Below, piece after piece: positions 22,893 to 34,324 of a stretch of 64,000 nt of DNA (position 1 is its first letter; each line of letters begins with the position of its first letter). The translations under genes and the position numbers were made by a program. Origin of the DNA: Ulota crispa. Lineage: Eukaryota; Streptophyta; Bryopsida; Orthotrichales; Orthotrichaceae. The stretch spans positions 930,001-994,000 of the forward strand of contig OY987247.1 in the NCBI GenBank assembly GCA_963920765.1. Direction: 5' to 3'. The notes beneath the pieces are model-generated. The model searched no databases. It was not told where the DNA came from and saw only the letters and a program-made list of their open reading frames with translations.

Positions 22893-24684
22893 GCTTGCCA
22901 AGAGAGGAGCAGAATCACACTGCCTCCACAGACTGTTATAACACCCCCTACTTTCAATAATATGTAACTCAACAATTAACACATTTCTGTACTGCAGTTG
23001 TTGACGTACACGTCTGCTTGCTCTGCAGGTTGTATCACGTCTTAGCTCATGCTAATTGACCCCTTTCTCCCCTTGGCATTGCCAACTGTGTCATCTTGTG
23101 AACCTAATCACGATTTCAGCGGAGACAGTTGTATGGATGAGATCTAGCTCCGTTCAGTTGCTTCGTTAACTTATTCAACGAGTCAGGACATCGACGATCG
23201 ATGTGATCAGAAACATCTAATCGTCGAGATCACTGGAATTGTCACATTCACGGATTCACCTGCTGACATAAAGCTCTCAAAACTAGGATTGGCATAGATT
23301 TGCGTTTCAAGGTGCCCCCGTTTGTTGAAAGCTGTGAAGGTGCCAATGTCGTGAATATTTTATGTGAGGAACTATAAGGAAAATGACTTACGTTAATGAG
23401 TCGTGTCATTGCTCAACAATGAATCTACCGTGGCTGTGAAAACCTGCGTAGAAATCACGTGGCGGCGCTGGAGCTCATTTGCAAATTGCGTGCACAGTAA
23501 AACTGAAATTGTGCTTGCTTGGCCTCCTGGCTGATCCGAAGTCATGGGAGTGGGGTGATTGCAAAACATGCATGCATGCACGTTTTGTTGCAAAACCAAA
23601 AACCAAAAGTAAACGACAAGCAATGTAAGACTAACTTACATTTAAGTAATTCTAGATTATGAAGGCAAATTTGGCCTGGGGTGATCGGCAGGACTTCCGA
23701 AGTTATGATCATCATCTTCAGAGGTGAGCTCTCCAAGTATAGATTGGCTCATTGGCCCCTTCTAGAAGGAGTTTCTCATTCAATTTTTGAGGGTCACAAA
23801 AAAAATATGAAACTCTAAAATAATAAATCATTAAACTATTCTTTGCAATATGACATGGTTACTATTTCGGAATTAGGACAATTTGGAATTAGTTTAACAT
23901 GTATCGAATCATATCTTAAGCTTTTCACCCAATAAATAGAACACCATGTTCAAAGAAACAAACTTAGTCATAACATATGAGTCAAGGTTTATCATTAAAA
24001 AAAAAATATTTTACAAAATTTGGGCATATCACAAGTCACACGAAATCTTTTGAAGGTTAATTCTTTCTTAGTTAAGGGGCTTTTTAGCAATCCATGGAAA
24101 CTATGCATATCAAGATATTTTCTATGCATGCAATTAAATCTCAAAAGTTTATCAACAATGCTTTTCAATTAATTTTCTTGTAAAATTGTGATTTTGACTC
24201 AAAATGATTTATCAAAATTTGGATTTTAAATTTTTAGGGTGAAATTTTGATGTGATTAATTGGGATTGAAGGTAAAAATAAATATTAAAAAAATTCAAGA
24301 ATCAAGATAAATGCCAATTGAGGCCAATTTTGTTCTATGACATGCTAAGCATTTGGAATGGTAAACTAGGGGGGCAACAAACTTTGTTGGAGGCTATTGT
24401 ACATGAGGTACAAAAATATTACATGATGCTTCATTTTCCCCTTCTTAAACTTTTTTAAATGTCTTGTCAAAAAGGCTATCTTTGGTAACGCACAATCAAT
24501 ATTGAATTTTTCTGCAATCACAATCAAATACATTAATTTTTCTTCTTCAAAATCCAAAACTCCATTTAAAATTTAATGCCTTCATTCCTGGTTTTTTTTG
24601 TTTTATAAAAAAATTGATCAGGCGATCATTTTTTTTAAATGTGATTTCCAAATGCATGTAGCTAGAAAACACCAAGGTGCACAT
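22893..24684. other. upstream region of the NPF gene, no other gene seen
   Basis: The first few hundred bases upstream of the NPF start are less AT-rich than the rest and should contain its promoter and 5' untranslated region, but I can point to no defensible TATA box. Beyond about 23.7 kb the sequence is AT-rich and featureless. Confidence 0.4.
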
Positions 24685-24952
24685 CTAATACTTGTTAATT
24701 TGGGAAGAAACACCCAATTTGGGAATAAACTAGGTTTAAGGTGATTACCTTAAACCAAGCTCTAGGTTTTAGCTCCGGTTTTAGTACCGTTTTTTTTTGG
24801 TACAAGTGCCCTCACTTGCGAGGAGAAATTTGTGAGGGATGAATTCTCAATGGCTTAGACTAAACCTAATACCTTTGAATCTAACATTTCAACGATTTAA
24901 GGTGAAGTACAACTTTGAAATCTGGTTTTCCCAATTTAATGAATATGACATT
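24685..24952 (-). mobile_element. M4 family, inverted copy G
   Basis: Family core elements appear inverted: AGTGCCCTCACTTGCGAGG-like, ATGGCTTAGACTAAACCTAA and GGTGAAGTACAACTTTGAAA. The right end is CCAATTTAATGAATATGACA; the left end is eroded. Confidence 0.55.
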
Positions 24953-25995
24953 CTATACTCTTAACCACAATTTTAAGAAGTTTATAGAGGTATTTTTATA
25001 AATCTTTTAACAGGATGCTTGCCAGTTGTTGGAAGAGATGCGTGAATGACAATCCTTGACGGATATATAAACTTGATGCCACACGTAGCATTCAAATGTT
25101 AGCTATTTTCATATACAAATACTACATATGTCTACTATATCCATATGGGAAGCTAACTTGCCATGCAAATGAGAACTATACTCAAAGATATTTTTGTTTC
25201 ATATGGAAAGGCCTTAATCTCAAAAATTGAGAAAAAATTGAACAAAATAAGCTCTTAGGCTTAGGCTTCTGTTGTTCAAATATATTATGTAAGTAAAAAA
25301 TGAGGGATTGGAGTATTTAAGATGCTATTTACGTTAAAACTAATTGAGGAAATTCTCAAACTGTAACTTTAACACCAAACATTCAAAGATAATATGGTGA
25401 GTACTTACATTCTTCATTACAAAGGCTTTGCCACACAAATCATGACATTTGAGCTAGTGATGGCACGATCAGGGTACCCCAATATGGCCTCTCTAGACCT
25501 TTGAACAGGACTCCAGTATTGTGAGTCTGAATTATTTTTGTTTAGGGAAAAATTTGAATTTGCAAGTGATGAGATATTTTTCTTAAGTTTTCCTTACGTT
25601 AAGACATTCATTTAGAAAGTGTTTCTTCCATCAAAAGGACTTTCTTGATTTTTTTCACACCATAAAAGTGATTAGAACCCAAATGTCATGATTTGGACTT
25701 TTATTTACTTGTAATTTGTAATGGCTCCCTAAAATGAACTATTAACATTTTAATAAATAAGTATATATGCTTGCTTTTGTCACTTAAAAAGAAAACTTAC
25801 AAATTTTTAATGTTCTTTATTGGACTGGAAAAACTTGCATGAAAATGCCTATAAAAGAATTCACCACAAATAATTTTAATTATGTATGGACTAATACACT
25901 TTAAGTTCATGGACCATAATTAGAAGCTTGCACAACTTTAAATGAGTTAACCTAATTCCTACTAACCAAATTTGTAGTCCAGATGAGTCCTTTAG

Positions 25996-26480
25996 AACAC
26001 CATATTAAGTAATATGGGCAAAAGGGAGGTACCATTTTGTACTCCACCTTAAACCCAAAAAGTTACCTTAATCCTTGATTGCCCCAGCAACAGGATCTTG
26101 TCGTTGGGGCCCACAATTTTATCTCATTTTTTCTATTAATCTGTTTGGTGAATACAATCATGGCAAGTCCCCATCGGTAGAGAAGATAGTCCTTTTTCAA
26201 ATCCTATGGTCACTTTCTCTGGATGTAATTTTCCAAGTTGTGGTGGCCATTAAACCCCCCATTTTCTCCTAAATCCAAAAATAAATTTGGGCGCTTAGGG
26301 GTTAAACTAGATTTGAAGGTATCTGATTCAGTTTGAGCCATTTTTTTCCCTCACAAACTCTTCCTCTCATGTGAGGACACGTGTACCAAAAGAATGCTAG
26401 AACTCAGTTCTAGGTGATCACCTAAAACCTTCAAAAGTCCCAAAAAGTACCCTTTTGCCCAGATTACTTAATATGGTGTT
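25996..26480 (+). mobile_element. M4 family, copy B, TSD TTAG
   Basis: It starts AACACCATATTAAGTAATAT, ends with the inverse, and is flanked by TTAG (25992-25995 and 26481-26484). The usual family core is interrupted by the 230-bp TTAA element at 26072-26301. Confidence 0.85.
26072..26301. mobile_element. 230-bp TTAA-flanked element (piggyBac-like MITE) inside M4 copy B
   Basis: TTAA occurs on both sides (26068-26071 and 26302-26305). The right end read inverted is CCCCTAAGCGCCC, related to the CCCCTAAA ends of the elements at 60015 and 60806. The left end, TCCTTGATTGCCCC, is more worn. Sister M4 copies read straight through ACC-TTAA-ACCA at this place (for example near 30253), so the insertion used and duplicated one TTAA. 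TTAA target choice is known for piggyBac and Kolobok. Confidence 0.75.
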
Positions 26481-26732
26481 TTAGTTCATTTTGATGAAAT
26501 GAGATAGTTCCGGAACTTCTTACAAAATTGCTCATTAATTTTGGACATGATAACATTCATCATTTGAAAAAGTGTATTTTTTTTCTACTAATCTACAAGT
26601 ATAAGCAACTTCTTGTCAAAAAATTAAGAACACAACACTCTCTAGTAAAACTTAATAAATAGCAGAATTATCATGGGTATGGCCAAATTGGAGTTAAGCA
26701 CTCCTTTTTGGATACCCTGATCGTGCCATCAC

Positions 26733-29700
26733 CCTGAAAAGACATGTTTGATATTTTCTAATTCAATAAAAAATTTAATAAATACTCATGACAAATGTCC
26801 ACTTTTTCTACTTTAAATGAAAACGTGAAGTTGATGCATAATGTTGTTGAGGTTTAATAAAATTTAAAGATATAACCATTTATGATAAGGTAAATTTTTT
26901 TAAATCATTGAAATTACTCTCATAAACAAGACTTTATGTCAAGTAACGCTTAGACCATCCATCATCAAAATGTTTAGGTTTCTATCTATTGAGTGGATAG
27001 TCATTCCTACTTTTGAAAATCATACATGAAAAATTGGAGGTTAAACTTTTCCAAAAACTAAAAGGGTCACATGTGTCACTTTGTCATTAGTTCAAAAATT
27101 GAGATGGGTGTTTGACTGTATGTGATTGCCACCCATCCACCCCATATTTGTATTTATGCGACATTAGTTTGGATATGAAATTTGTTTGTTGTATCTATAT
27201 TTCCATATCCATATTTTGTATCTACATTTTTATTTGTATTTTGTATCCCATAGCAGATAGCACCAATAGTCAATATCATTTTTTATGATGACAATCAACA
27301 GCAATAGTTTACTTTTTTTTATTGGAGATCAACAACATTGGAGAGGGGTGGGAATTTTTTTGGATAGTCAGGTGGTTCCTCTCAATCACTTTTTTTTATA
27401 GTTCTTCCCAATCGGGTGGTTGGCCTTTTCCTAGAGATAGTATTACCAAGCAAATTTTTGTAACAATTGTCATTGTCAATAATAATCATCATTGTCAATA
27501 AATTAGGTCCAATTTCTCAACTAAATCCAAAAATTTCATGTAAAGAGTACATGCAAGGAGTGTAAGTAATCAAAGTCATTTGACAAATCTTCTAAATTCA
27601 AGCCCTAATTTCAATATTATACCTACAGTGAAAATTGTGTAATATGTACTTTATCATCTGGATTTTTGTAAGGCAAGCCTACTTTTCAAATAGTATGACA
27701 AACATAAAGGGTGTCACAAAGCAAGAAGCTCCCGGCACCTCCCCAGCTGGCCAGCTCCATGTCTAGTTCTTGGGAGGGGGGAGGGGGCACTACTTGAGGT
27801 GCCCATTGATCATGTGCATTCAACCTCCTATTACTTCATAGCTATGTAGGTAAATTTTTATAATTTATATAGGCCTTCATTTACCTAAATTTCTAAAGTA
27901 AGGCCATTCTAGATACCCTATCTTTCATTACACATAAACATTGAGTGCAAATGATTGTATGCTACATTCATTATAAATACAAAAAAAAGAATCATAAATT
28001 CAAAAACAACAAACTAACGGTTTCAAATTCACAACGTTTACAAGTTTAGTGGTGGAAATGTCTACCACTCATCATTTTGGTTAAAGGTGTGTGTTTACAA
28101 AAACATTACTACAAAGTGTATACAAAAAACTAGAACAACGGTTCAATGTTCGCAACTACAGCAAAAAAAACAATAAATCTGATGTGTATAATCTTGGAAT
28201 TCTTGTAATCAATCCAAAATGTTGGTATTCAAGACATGTACCATATGTAGATTGCAAGTGCAAAAAAAAGGTATGAACCAAGCATCTTAGAGTTTGGAAT
28301 TTACAAAAGTATTCAAGACATCCCTAATCCCGAAATACAACTAAAGAATTTGAACACTCCAAACCTTAAGCAAGATGCACTAAAGTCAAGCAAAACACCC
28401 TAATCCCATCAAACCAACATATGATGTGGCACAAAAACTTCTCCCACGCTAAAATATGAGTGAGTCCCACTATCTCACCACACCCTAAACCCATCAACCA
28501 AAAAGTTGAACGGATTACATGCACCCCGCAATCAAAGAAACCAACGTCAACTTCATTTTCTTCACACTTGATAGTATTCGACCATTCAACCCCAAGCAAA
28601 CTCAACCCCAAAAATGCAACTACCAAGATATGGTATGCAGTTCAAACTGCAACAATGAGCTTGCTCAGCGCAGAAGAAAAAGCTATTGTAGAATGATAAC
28701 CTTAGAACCCTAAACTAGTGCAAATTTCAAACAAGCTGCCAAAGTCTAAATCCTAGCCTCAGTGCAAGGGAAAGTTTTCACTATACTAATGAATGTTATC
28801 CAAGGGTTTGACCTTCATCTGCAAGCGCCATTCATCCGTGAGTTCATCCGTAACTAGTACAAGCCCAAATAAGGGAATACTAGGAGAATTTATTGGCTTT
28901 GGATTCTTCTGGCAAGTCCAACTGGTGCCTTTTCAATTCTTGGTCTATTTTTTCTTTTTAGCAATGCTATTGTAGAAAAAAAAATTGGCAAAATTTGAGT
29001 AGTTTCTTCTACCCTTCATTCTTTATAAAACTAAAAACTCATTCTATTGATGCTATTTTTTTCCTAAAACTTTTCTAAAATTTAGGTGCAAGGTAATTAT
29101 AATAACCCTTCATTTAATTGCACGTTGCCAATATCAAAAAATGGACTGCTCCCCCCGGGGTCTAGTTTCAAAACCAGAGAGCCAACAAACGTTCTCTATA
29201 GAGCCTACCAAGCACCAATTGTATCTAAGGATTGATACAACCAGAATTACAACAAAAAAAACCTTGCAGATGCACTTACATGTGAAAAGAAAATACATGC
29301 AATTTCAAAATTTCTAGGAACCAAGACAAATAAACATGGGTAAGAGTTCTGTAAGCAACAGTTCAGTGCACAGTAATAACTCAGTCTGTCTAAGTTTCAA
29401 CTTGTTTAAGCAAGTATTGTTGTTGCGTAATTATAGGTAAACCGTCTAAAGAGTTACTTAGCTCTGTTTAACAGCCTTTAGGTGTTCTACTCCAACGAGG
29501 TACCAGTTATCTTTTTTACTTAGATGTTGTGAGACATACGTTGCACAAATCCGACCTATATGCAAAGGAGACGAAGGCTTGAAGTTTTCCAAAAGGATGG
29601 ATTGCAAGCATGAAATTGCAGTGTGCTAATTCCCACATAAACAAGGAAGATGCCATCAGGATACAAAATACAAAAGCAATCTAAAAAGTCGGACAGTAGA

Positions 29701-30141
29701 AATCAGGGTTTTTTTTTGGTCTTTCTGACCAATGGCTGTGTGGTACTGTGGTATTCTTTTTAAATGGTTTGTAGCTTGCGGGCTTTATCCCTATTTTTAG
29801 TTGGAGTTGAAGGTATGCATGAATTTTTCATTTTTGTAGCATCATGATTATAAATAATGAAATTAAAGAGAACCTGGCACAATCAACTTTTTTGACGGTG
29901 CCTTTTGATCCGTCTTATCACAAAATGATGGCATCAATTCTCAATTTGATAAGAATTTTATGAAAGCTTACGATGCAATGCAATTCTCATTATTACAATC
30001 TTGCATTTGTTGTAAAAAATTCCCCCTTGTTTTTCTTTTCTGTAGGCTTGAAGCTCACCTTTTGTTTCCAATGCAATTGGGCATTTAATTGCCCAAGAAA
30101 AAAAACCATGGTAGGAATTGATAGAAATATGGCTTGGGACA
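26733..30141. other. no gene recognised
   Basis: This is AT-rich sequence with short unsupported frames. A CCCAGCTGGCCAGCTCC segment near 27740 and a CCCCCCGGGG segment near 29155 stand out in base composition only. Confidence 0.45.
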
Positions 30142-30734
30142 TAAGGTAGGAGGCTCATAAACCAATCATCTAAGGGTTGAAAACGTCATATTTGTTAAAT
30201 TGGGAAAAACAGAGGTACCATTTTGTACTCCACCTTAAACCCAAAAATTTACCTTAAACCATATTTGAAGGTATCAGATTCAGTCTGAGCCACTCAGATT
30301 TTTTCTCTCGCAAATTCATCCTGTCAAGTGAGAGCACGTGTATTCAAAAAAATGCTACAAGCTCAGGTTTAGGTGGCCACCTAAAACTTTCAAAAGTCCC
30401 AAAATGTACTATTTTTCCCAATTTAACAAATATGGTGTTTGAAATTGAATTTTGGGAAGGTGGAACTTCTTGAAATGTTTTTCATTAAATTTTCCTAGAA
30501 AGATAAGAAGAATTGACACCTAACCCAAAAAATTTCATATTTTTTGAAGTTTTGTGAAATTAGTTATGAAATTTTGAAACTGAAGTGGCATAGGGCTCTA
30601 AAACCGCCCATCTCTTCAAATGTGCACTACTTATACATTTTGTAAACCTATGAAAAACAGCATGTACATAACAGCATGTACAGTACGTAGTAAGCACGTT
30701 TAGAGGGTGGGCGGTTTATGAGCCTCCTACCTTA
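30142..30734. mobile_element. MITE family R (TAAGGTAGGAGGCT ends), copy 1, with nested M4 copy C
   Basis: TAAGGTAGGAGGCTCATAAA and its exact inverse bound this stretch. The interior holds M4 copy C and a segment, CATAGGGCTCTAAAACCGCC, that recurs inverted in copy 2. No clear target duplication was seen. Confidence 0.65.
30182..30439 (+). mobile_element. M4 family, copy C (258 bp), TSD TGAA
   Basis: This is an uninterrupted copy. Its ends are AACGTCATATTTGTTAAATT and the inverse of AACACCATATTTGTTAAATT, flanked by TGAA at 30178-30181 and 30440-30443. It serves as an empty-site reference for the insertions in copies A and B. Confidence 0.85.
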
Positions 30735-31444
30735 CTTACACAGTTTTCTCAAACGAAAGCTGTGGATTGTTCTTGACATTCTTTTCCATAAATTTTAATG
30801 CTTCTTGCTCCTTGGAATCAGAGCTGGTGGCTTGCGTTAAGAGCGTTGACCCCATGCAGAAAGAGTAACACAACACTAGTTATCTAACTCATGGTAGGCA
30901 AAGCATCCCTACTGGAGTAGATATGTACCTACAGAAGGCTGGGTGTAGAGTGTAGGCCTGTGACTTATCAGCTAGCGAGCCTGCTTTCAAACACACATAA
31001 CATTCAGTAGCCTGAAGAGAGGCTGCCTTTCCCTCTCTTCAGGTATCATCCACGAACTTCATCATGATAAAAAAAAATAAAGTTTTTTTTATTTTAATAA
31101 TTTTCTGACATGGCTGGTCCCCACATCGACGTATGTGCACTAAACTGAGCCACTCTTTCATAAACTCTTTGACAAATTCAGCCATGTGTCCTTTTACTGA
31201 TGTGTGTGGAATATTCCACACTCTTCATCTGGAGGGAGGGCAGACATAATGAGCGCTACTGACTGCACTAGCAGTGCAGCAGACTTCACATTATTGCAAA
31301 TTTATAATTGAGGAAGGCGAGCATAAACGGAAAGGTATTGGTTGAAAGATGGGATAAAAGGCTTACACTCAGACTAAGATCACCATCTGATTACAACTAT
31401 ACTCGCATGTTCATGAGTGTTTTGTCTCCTAAAATCACCAGATA
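30735..31444. other. no gene recognised
   Basis: Gene-free stretch between the two R-family elements. Short open frames at 31039-31221 (minus) and 31308-31529 (plus, running into the R element) have no support. Confidence 0.4.
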
Positions 31445-31774
31445 TAAGGTAAGAGGCTTGAATTGCGTTAGGGCTCTAATTCTGCTCACCTCCCCAAATG
31501 ATCTCCGTCAGTACATGGTTTATTCATAGCCTTTCCATAATGTGTAATGGATGTACATTTGAAGAGGTGCACCATTTTAGAGCCCTATGACCTTTCCACT
31601 TCAAAATTTCATAACTAATTCCACATTACTCTGAAAGATACAAATTAACTTTAAATTAGATGCCAATTTCTCTTGTCTTTCAAGAAAAATATACTGAAAA
31701 ATATATCAAGAAGTTCCACCTCCCAAAATTCAGTTTCAGCTCTTAGATGGTCGGTTTACAAGCCTCTTACCTTA
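31445..31774. mobile_element. MITE family R, copy 2 (330 bp)
   Basis: TAAGGTAAGAGGCTTG and its inverse bound it. The interior segment TTTTAGAGCCCTATGACC matches copy 1 in inverse orientation. Confidence 0.6.
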
Positions 31775-32346
31775 AACGGATTAAAGGGACTCAAATGCAC
31801 TTCAATGTTCCTCAGATAGCTGGTACCAGTGATTGAGCATACATCTTTGCAAAATAACCAACTACTCAACTAGTATTTCATACCCTAACTTACATTTGAA
31901 CTCGGTTGCTTCATTTCGAGCATGAGCTCCAAAAGATTATGCATCACAACACAAAAAGCTACAATCTCAAGAGGTATAAGGATAAAGTGACCAGCTTCGC
32001 AATAGCTGGAAAATAATTATGAACCAAAAGCAGGCTTCGTAATCTAGCTCACTGCATGACATAATTCAAAAAATTATATGGTTCAAGATACAAGCAAGTG
32101 TCACACTAGAGATACCTAAATGCGAGAATTACCTAAATATGACCTCCAAAATCTTGCATGATGAGTACTTGTATTTGAGAATGTACACTAATTCAATACT
32201 AGAACTAGTGTCCGTTTTTGGGTCATCCACCAGTAGAGAAATTCGGCTCCTGACAAACTCTTCGTATATGGTATCCGAGTAATGCATTCTCTAGTACGTC
32301 TTGAATCTTGTTTGAGTTTTGACATGAAGAATGAATAATCAGACTA
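31775..32346. other. no gene recognised
   Basis: I see nothing in it beyond AT-rich unique-looking sequence. Confidence 0.4.
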
Positions 32347-32601
32347 AACACGATATCCATTAAATTGGGAAAACGCAATTCCCAAGTTGTACTTCACCCA
32401 AAACCAAAAAAGTTACCTTACTCCAGATTTGAAAGTATCAGATTCAGTCTGAGCCACTAAGATTTTTTCCCTTGCAAATTCCTCCTCTCATGTGAGGGCA
32501 CATGTACCAAAAAAATGCTGAAGCTCGGTTTAAGGTGATCACCTTAAACCTTCAAAAGTCCCAAATTTGGCCAAAGTTTCTAGTTTAATGAATATTGTGT
32601 T
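32347..32601 (+). mobile_element. M4 family, copy F (255 bp), TSD ACTA
   Basis: The ends AACACGATATCCATTAAATT and AACACAATATTCATTAAACT (right end inverted) are flanked by ACTA at 32343-32346 and 32602-32605. The full family core is present, including CAGATTCAGTCTGAGCCACT and the AAGGTGATCACCTT centre. Confidence 0.85.
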
Positions 32602-34053
32602 ACTATCTTTGTAGTCATAACTACATTCATTGCTTATAGTGTTACTTATAGGTTTGTTTATCTTATCTCAGAAAGAAAAAATCATCAATTTAAATAGCAT
32701 CTGAGCATCATATCTACCCAAAATCCTAACAAAGCATATCGAGTCTTTCCCGCAAACGCCAATGGACGTAAGCTTAATTATGTCCCTCCCTTTGGAACTC
32801 TATGCGGTTAAGCATGGACTGCATGCGTGGCTATGGTGACAAACTAAGGGCAACCAAAGGTTGAGAGGTAGTCGATCTCCATCAATCAGATTTCAAGAAA
32901 CCAAGAGTTTGGTCTCTTGATCCTTCACACTAGAGGTCAAAGTCCAAAGTCCCTCACCCCCCATGACATCACTTTTTCATTCAATACAACGGTCTCTCAA
33001 GAAAATTTTGGGTCAAGTAATTTAAATAAAGACCCAGACTATGTTTGAGAGGCGGTCAATTTCTTTTCATAAAATACTTGAAAAGCCAACAAAATCTTGG
33101 CTATTGCATTTTGAAGATTTAATAGATGTTAAGACCTTTGGACTTTGGGCTTAACCTTTGGAGGCTTCACACTATAGCCAATCAAGTTGTGAGAGGCTGT
33201 GGAAGTTTATGACTTTGAACTTTGGGCTTGGTTTTTGGAAGCTTCATACAAAGGTAGAATGCTCAAAAACTATCACTTTAAGGGCTGATCTACCTTTTCA
33301 TGGGCTTCCAAGACATGAAGGTTTTTTGTCTAATGTATAAACAAAGAAAAATGAATGCCAAATGTAACGCAATTTCTTTCGTATTTTTTGAGGCTTTATT
33401 GAATTGTTGGTGATTTTTCAAGTTTTCTATAGTAGACACATATTTGTGACTCTAGACCTTTCATACACCGTTCCTTTACAACTTGTAAAGAGATGAGGAG
33501 GAATAGAGGAGTCTGATTAGCTCTTGTAATAAAATACACCTTTTTTTCTATGACTTAAGAGGTCCATTCAAGGACCACTTCATATCCATTCTTGAGCTAC
33601 CTATGGCACGCTTTACATGAAAGGGTCGCATTTAGAGCACACTACCTTATGATCATTCAAGTTGAGAGGTTGTAGAAGTTCATTGCCAAGAGTTTGACTT
33701 TTGGACTTGACCTTTGAAAGCTTCACACTTAAGGTGGTTAAAGGTGTCAAAACAATATTTGATTACCTATTTTCAGCCCATTTCTTTGGCCTCTCAACAA
33801 AATATGATCACTTCCACTACCTCTCAAGTTGGTTGGCCATAGTGTGAAATTGCCCTAATCATAGGGGGTTTCAAATATGCCGTTCACCACCAATTTTGTT
33901 CATGTGAATGAAATTAGTGAATAACCCGGCCAAGTCACTTTGTGAACGAGCCATGACGACCTCCTGAGATTGTGACAACATACTCACTAATGAACAAAAA
34001 CTTGTTCACAACCATTGCTTCACCGTTCCTTCCCCGTTTTTTTGAGATATCTG
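32602..34053. other. no gene; weak internal repeat
   Basis: Segments near 33127, 33190 and 33660 share words such as GACTTTGGGCTT, GAGAGGCTGTGGAAG and AAGCTTCACACT. This suggests an old, degenerate direct repeat. The ATCTG at 34049-34053 is the left target duplication of the copia element. Confidence 0.4.
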
Positions 34054-34324
34054 TGTTGAGATAAATATTCTATTAATACGCTCTCCACATAGTTAACTAT
34101 AGTTCACTAGAGTTTACTTTAGTAAAGGGATTCCATGGACCAATAGTAGAGAAGGACTTTTACTTTCTATCCTTGGTCTTCCCTTGTATATAAGAGGCAA
34201 ACCCTACTTGGACAAATATACTTGTTACTTCTTTTCCTTGCATGCTTTGATATATCTCTTTTGTGTTCTTGTTGTGTTTTCTACTCCCAACTCTTTCTCT
34301 AGAGTCTATAACTCTATTGCAACA
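34054..34324 (+). repeat. 5' LTR of the copia fossil
   Basis: 271 bp, TGTTGAGATAAATATTC...TATTGCAACA. It contains a TATA-like TTGTATATAAGAGG about midway, the likely promoter. Confidence 0.92.

Larger units (their letters stand above)
25457..26732. mobile_element. 1.3-kb element with GTGATGGCACGATCAGGGTA ends, carrying nested elements
   Basis: GTGATGGCACGATCAGGGTA at the left is repeated exactly in inverse at the right, followed in both cases by an AATTTGGCC-like segment. Immediately outside, the right end reads CAGG when inverted, which would give a hAT-like CAGGGTGATGG end, but no 8-bp duplication is clear. The element contains M4 copy B, which in turn holds a TTAA element. Confidence 0.6.
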
